From Bacteroidota bacterium (GTDB lineage Bacteria > Bacteroidota > Ignavibacteria > Ignavibacteriales > Ignavibacteriaceae), in assembly GCA_024278655.1 (NCBI GenBank), contig JAJRSV010000034.1, positions 1 through 6,969 of the forward strand: a stretch of DNA of 6,969 nt. The letters run 5' to 3'. Numbering within the stretch: position 1 is the first letter of the stretch; each line of letters opens with the position of its first letter. Shown in pieces: positions 6,212 through 6,969 of this stretch. The translations under genes were made by a program, and so were the position numbers. Under the pieces are notes generated by a model. It ran no database searches. It saw nothing but the letters and a program-made list of their open reading frames with translations, and had not been told where the DNA came from.

Positions 6212-6217
6212 GAAGGG
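6212..6217 (+). promoter_or_regulatory. ribosome binding site bearing on the C25 protease start
   Basis: GAAGGG directly abuts the ATG at 6218, which is too close for normal use, but lies 6 bases before an in-frame GTG at 6224. The true start may therefore be the GTG, shortening the signal peptide by two residues. Confidence 0.4.
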
Positions 6218-6969
6218 ATGCTTGTGCAAACTCTTTTTAACTATTTCCGCAAATCAATATTTCTTTTTTTAATCTCATTCAATTTTATCCTTGCCGGGGT
6301 TCCGGATGCAATTTCGGTTAGTAAGGTTTCCGATGGATATGTTATTGATTTTGTTTTACCGGCGTACAAATTTAACGCTATTACGGCAGATGGAAATGAG
6401 TATTTAAGAATTGAAGTTCCCGGTTTCGGTGTAACACCGTTAGCGGGGAAACCCGAATTACCGATTCTATCTTTTAATCTGTTCATACCTTTCGACGAAA
6501 ACCAGCCGGCTGCAGAAATTCTTTCGACCGAAGTTGAACAAAAACTCTTAACAAACAAAATTTATCCGAAGCAGCAGCCCTGGTCGAAGAATGAATCGTT
6601 ATCGGACAGACCGTTTGTTTATGATTACGGTTATTACAATACATTCGGCAACAGGGATGAAGCGTTAGTTACTATATCCGAACCGTTTATTATTTCCGGA
6701 GTAAAAGGTGTGATGGTTACCGTTCGCCCCTTCAAATACAGTCCGGCAGAAAACGTACTTAAAGTTGTTAAGTCGTTAAGATTTAAGATTGTTATAAAAG
6801 AGGGCTTTGTTCTTAACTACAATGTATCGGCACCGTACAATAATTTTTTCAAAGAAGCGTTTGTTAATTATGAGGGAATGAGTCCAACATCCAATCCGAG
6901 ATATTTAATTATTACCGCACCCGAGTATGAAGCAGCACTGGAACCGTTTGTCAATCATAAAATGAATGC
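6218..6969 (+). CDS. secreted gingipain-like cysteine protease (peptidase family C25), N-terminal part cut by window edge
   Basis: The visible 250 residues begin with a signal peptide: basic FRKS at 10-13, hydrophobic IFLFLISFNFILA to 26, likely cut after Ala26. Residues about 27-225 are beta-rich and resemble the C25 propeptide, with VPGFGVTPLAGKPELPILSF (about 72-91), FIPFD, and a VTVRPFKYSPAENVLKVVKS segment. The propeptide keeps the enzyme inactive before cleavage. From residue 228, RYLIITAPEYEAALEPFVNH matches the start of the gingipain catalytic domain (YLIIT...f..al.p...wK). The catalytic His and Cys lie beyond the edge. C25 proteins in this lineage usually end in a type IX secretion sorting domain and can be over 1000 residues, but neither can be seen here. 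The start is ATG 6218 or GTG 6224. I am fairly sure of the family, but whether it is an active protease or a PorU-like sortase is open. Confidence 0.8.
   Translation, partial: MLVQTLFNYFRKSIFLFLISFNFILAGVPDAISVSKVSDGYVIDFVLPAYKFNAITADGNEYLRIEVPGFGVTPLAGKPELPILSFNLFIPFDENQPAAEILSTEVEQKLLTNKIYPKQQPWSKNESLSDRPFVYDYGYYNTFGNRDEALVTISEPFIISGVKGVMVTVRPFKYSPAENVLKVVKSLRFKIVIKEGFVLNYNVSAPYNNFFKEAFVNYEGMSPTSNPRYLIITAPEYEAALEPFVNHKMN

Larger units (their letters stand above)
5957..6217. other. intergenic gap between the permease and C25 protease genes
   Basis: This AT-rich gap holds no convincing gene. The longest plus-strand reading frame noted, from ATG at 6005, is only 16 codons. CATTTT (5992-5997) and AAAATG (6002-6007) form a weak all-A/T-based hairpin shortly after the permease stop, with a poor T-run. 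A stronger hairpin at 6159-6177 is listed separately. No convincing terminator for the permease gene was found. Confidence 0.6.

Noticed and set aside
6241..6558. 105-codon minus-strand frame, considered as the gene served by the orphan hairpin
   Set aside because: It is antisense to the C25 propeptide region and shows no family resemblance or ribosome site. I keep the hairpin as unexplained and do not call this a gene.

Overview
The window looks like chromosomal DNA from a moderately AT-rich bacterium of the Bacteroidota/Ignavibacteria (FCB) kind. This is an inference, and it rests on four points: a gingipain-type (family C25) secreted protease start, a MiaE of the Bacteroidota length and sequence type, weak or absent Shine-Dalgarno sequences at several starts, and a CcmE-like protein similar to those of that group. 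No rRNA, tRNA, CRISPR array, insertion sequence or phage gene is visible. The content is mostly housekeeping, with one unusual fused transporter.

Layout. Positions 1-1025 (minus) hold the N-terminal half of uvrB (nucleotide excision repair), cut by the left edge. Five bases upstream of it lies a short membrane-anchored CcmE-like OB-fold gene (1031-1357, minus), so the two probably share a transcript. An 86 bp divergent gap leads to a DUF423 membrane protein (1444-1836, plus). The end of that gene overlaps, tail to tail by 8 bp, a class I SAM-dependent methyltransferase (1829-2380, minus). The methyltransferase follows miaE (2413-2988, minus), a diiron tRNA hydroxylase, at 32 bp. A clear Rho-independent terminator (about 3033-3068) separates this pair from rlpA (3095-3586, minus), which encodes a small RlpA-type lytic transglycosylase and starts at TTG behind a strong ribosome binding site.

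A 279 bp divergent, AT-rich gap with a perfect 7-bp inverted repeat separates rlpA from the largest gene (3866-5956, plus). Its 696-residue product joins an APC-superfamily permease, a PTS EIIA type-2 domain that keeps its phosphorylatable histidine, and a TrkA-C (RCK_C) ligand-binding domain. A 261 bp gap holding a hairpin follows. The window then ends inside a secreted C25 (gingipain-like) protease gene (6218 to the right edge, plus), covering its signal peptide, propeptide and the first strand of the catalytic domain.

How the genes work together: I see no single pathway. The most distinctive item is the permease-EIIA-TrkA_C fusion, which appears to put transport under both phosphoryl-relay and small-ligand control. 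MiaE needs O2, so the organism probably meets oxygen. RlpA and the C25 protease both act outside the inner membrane.
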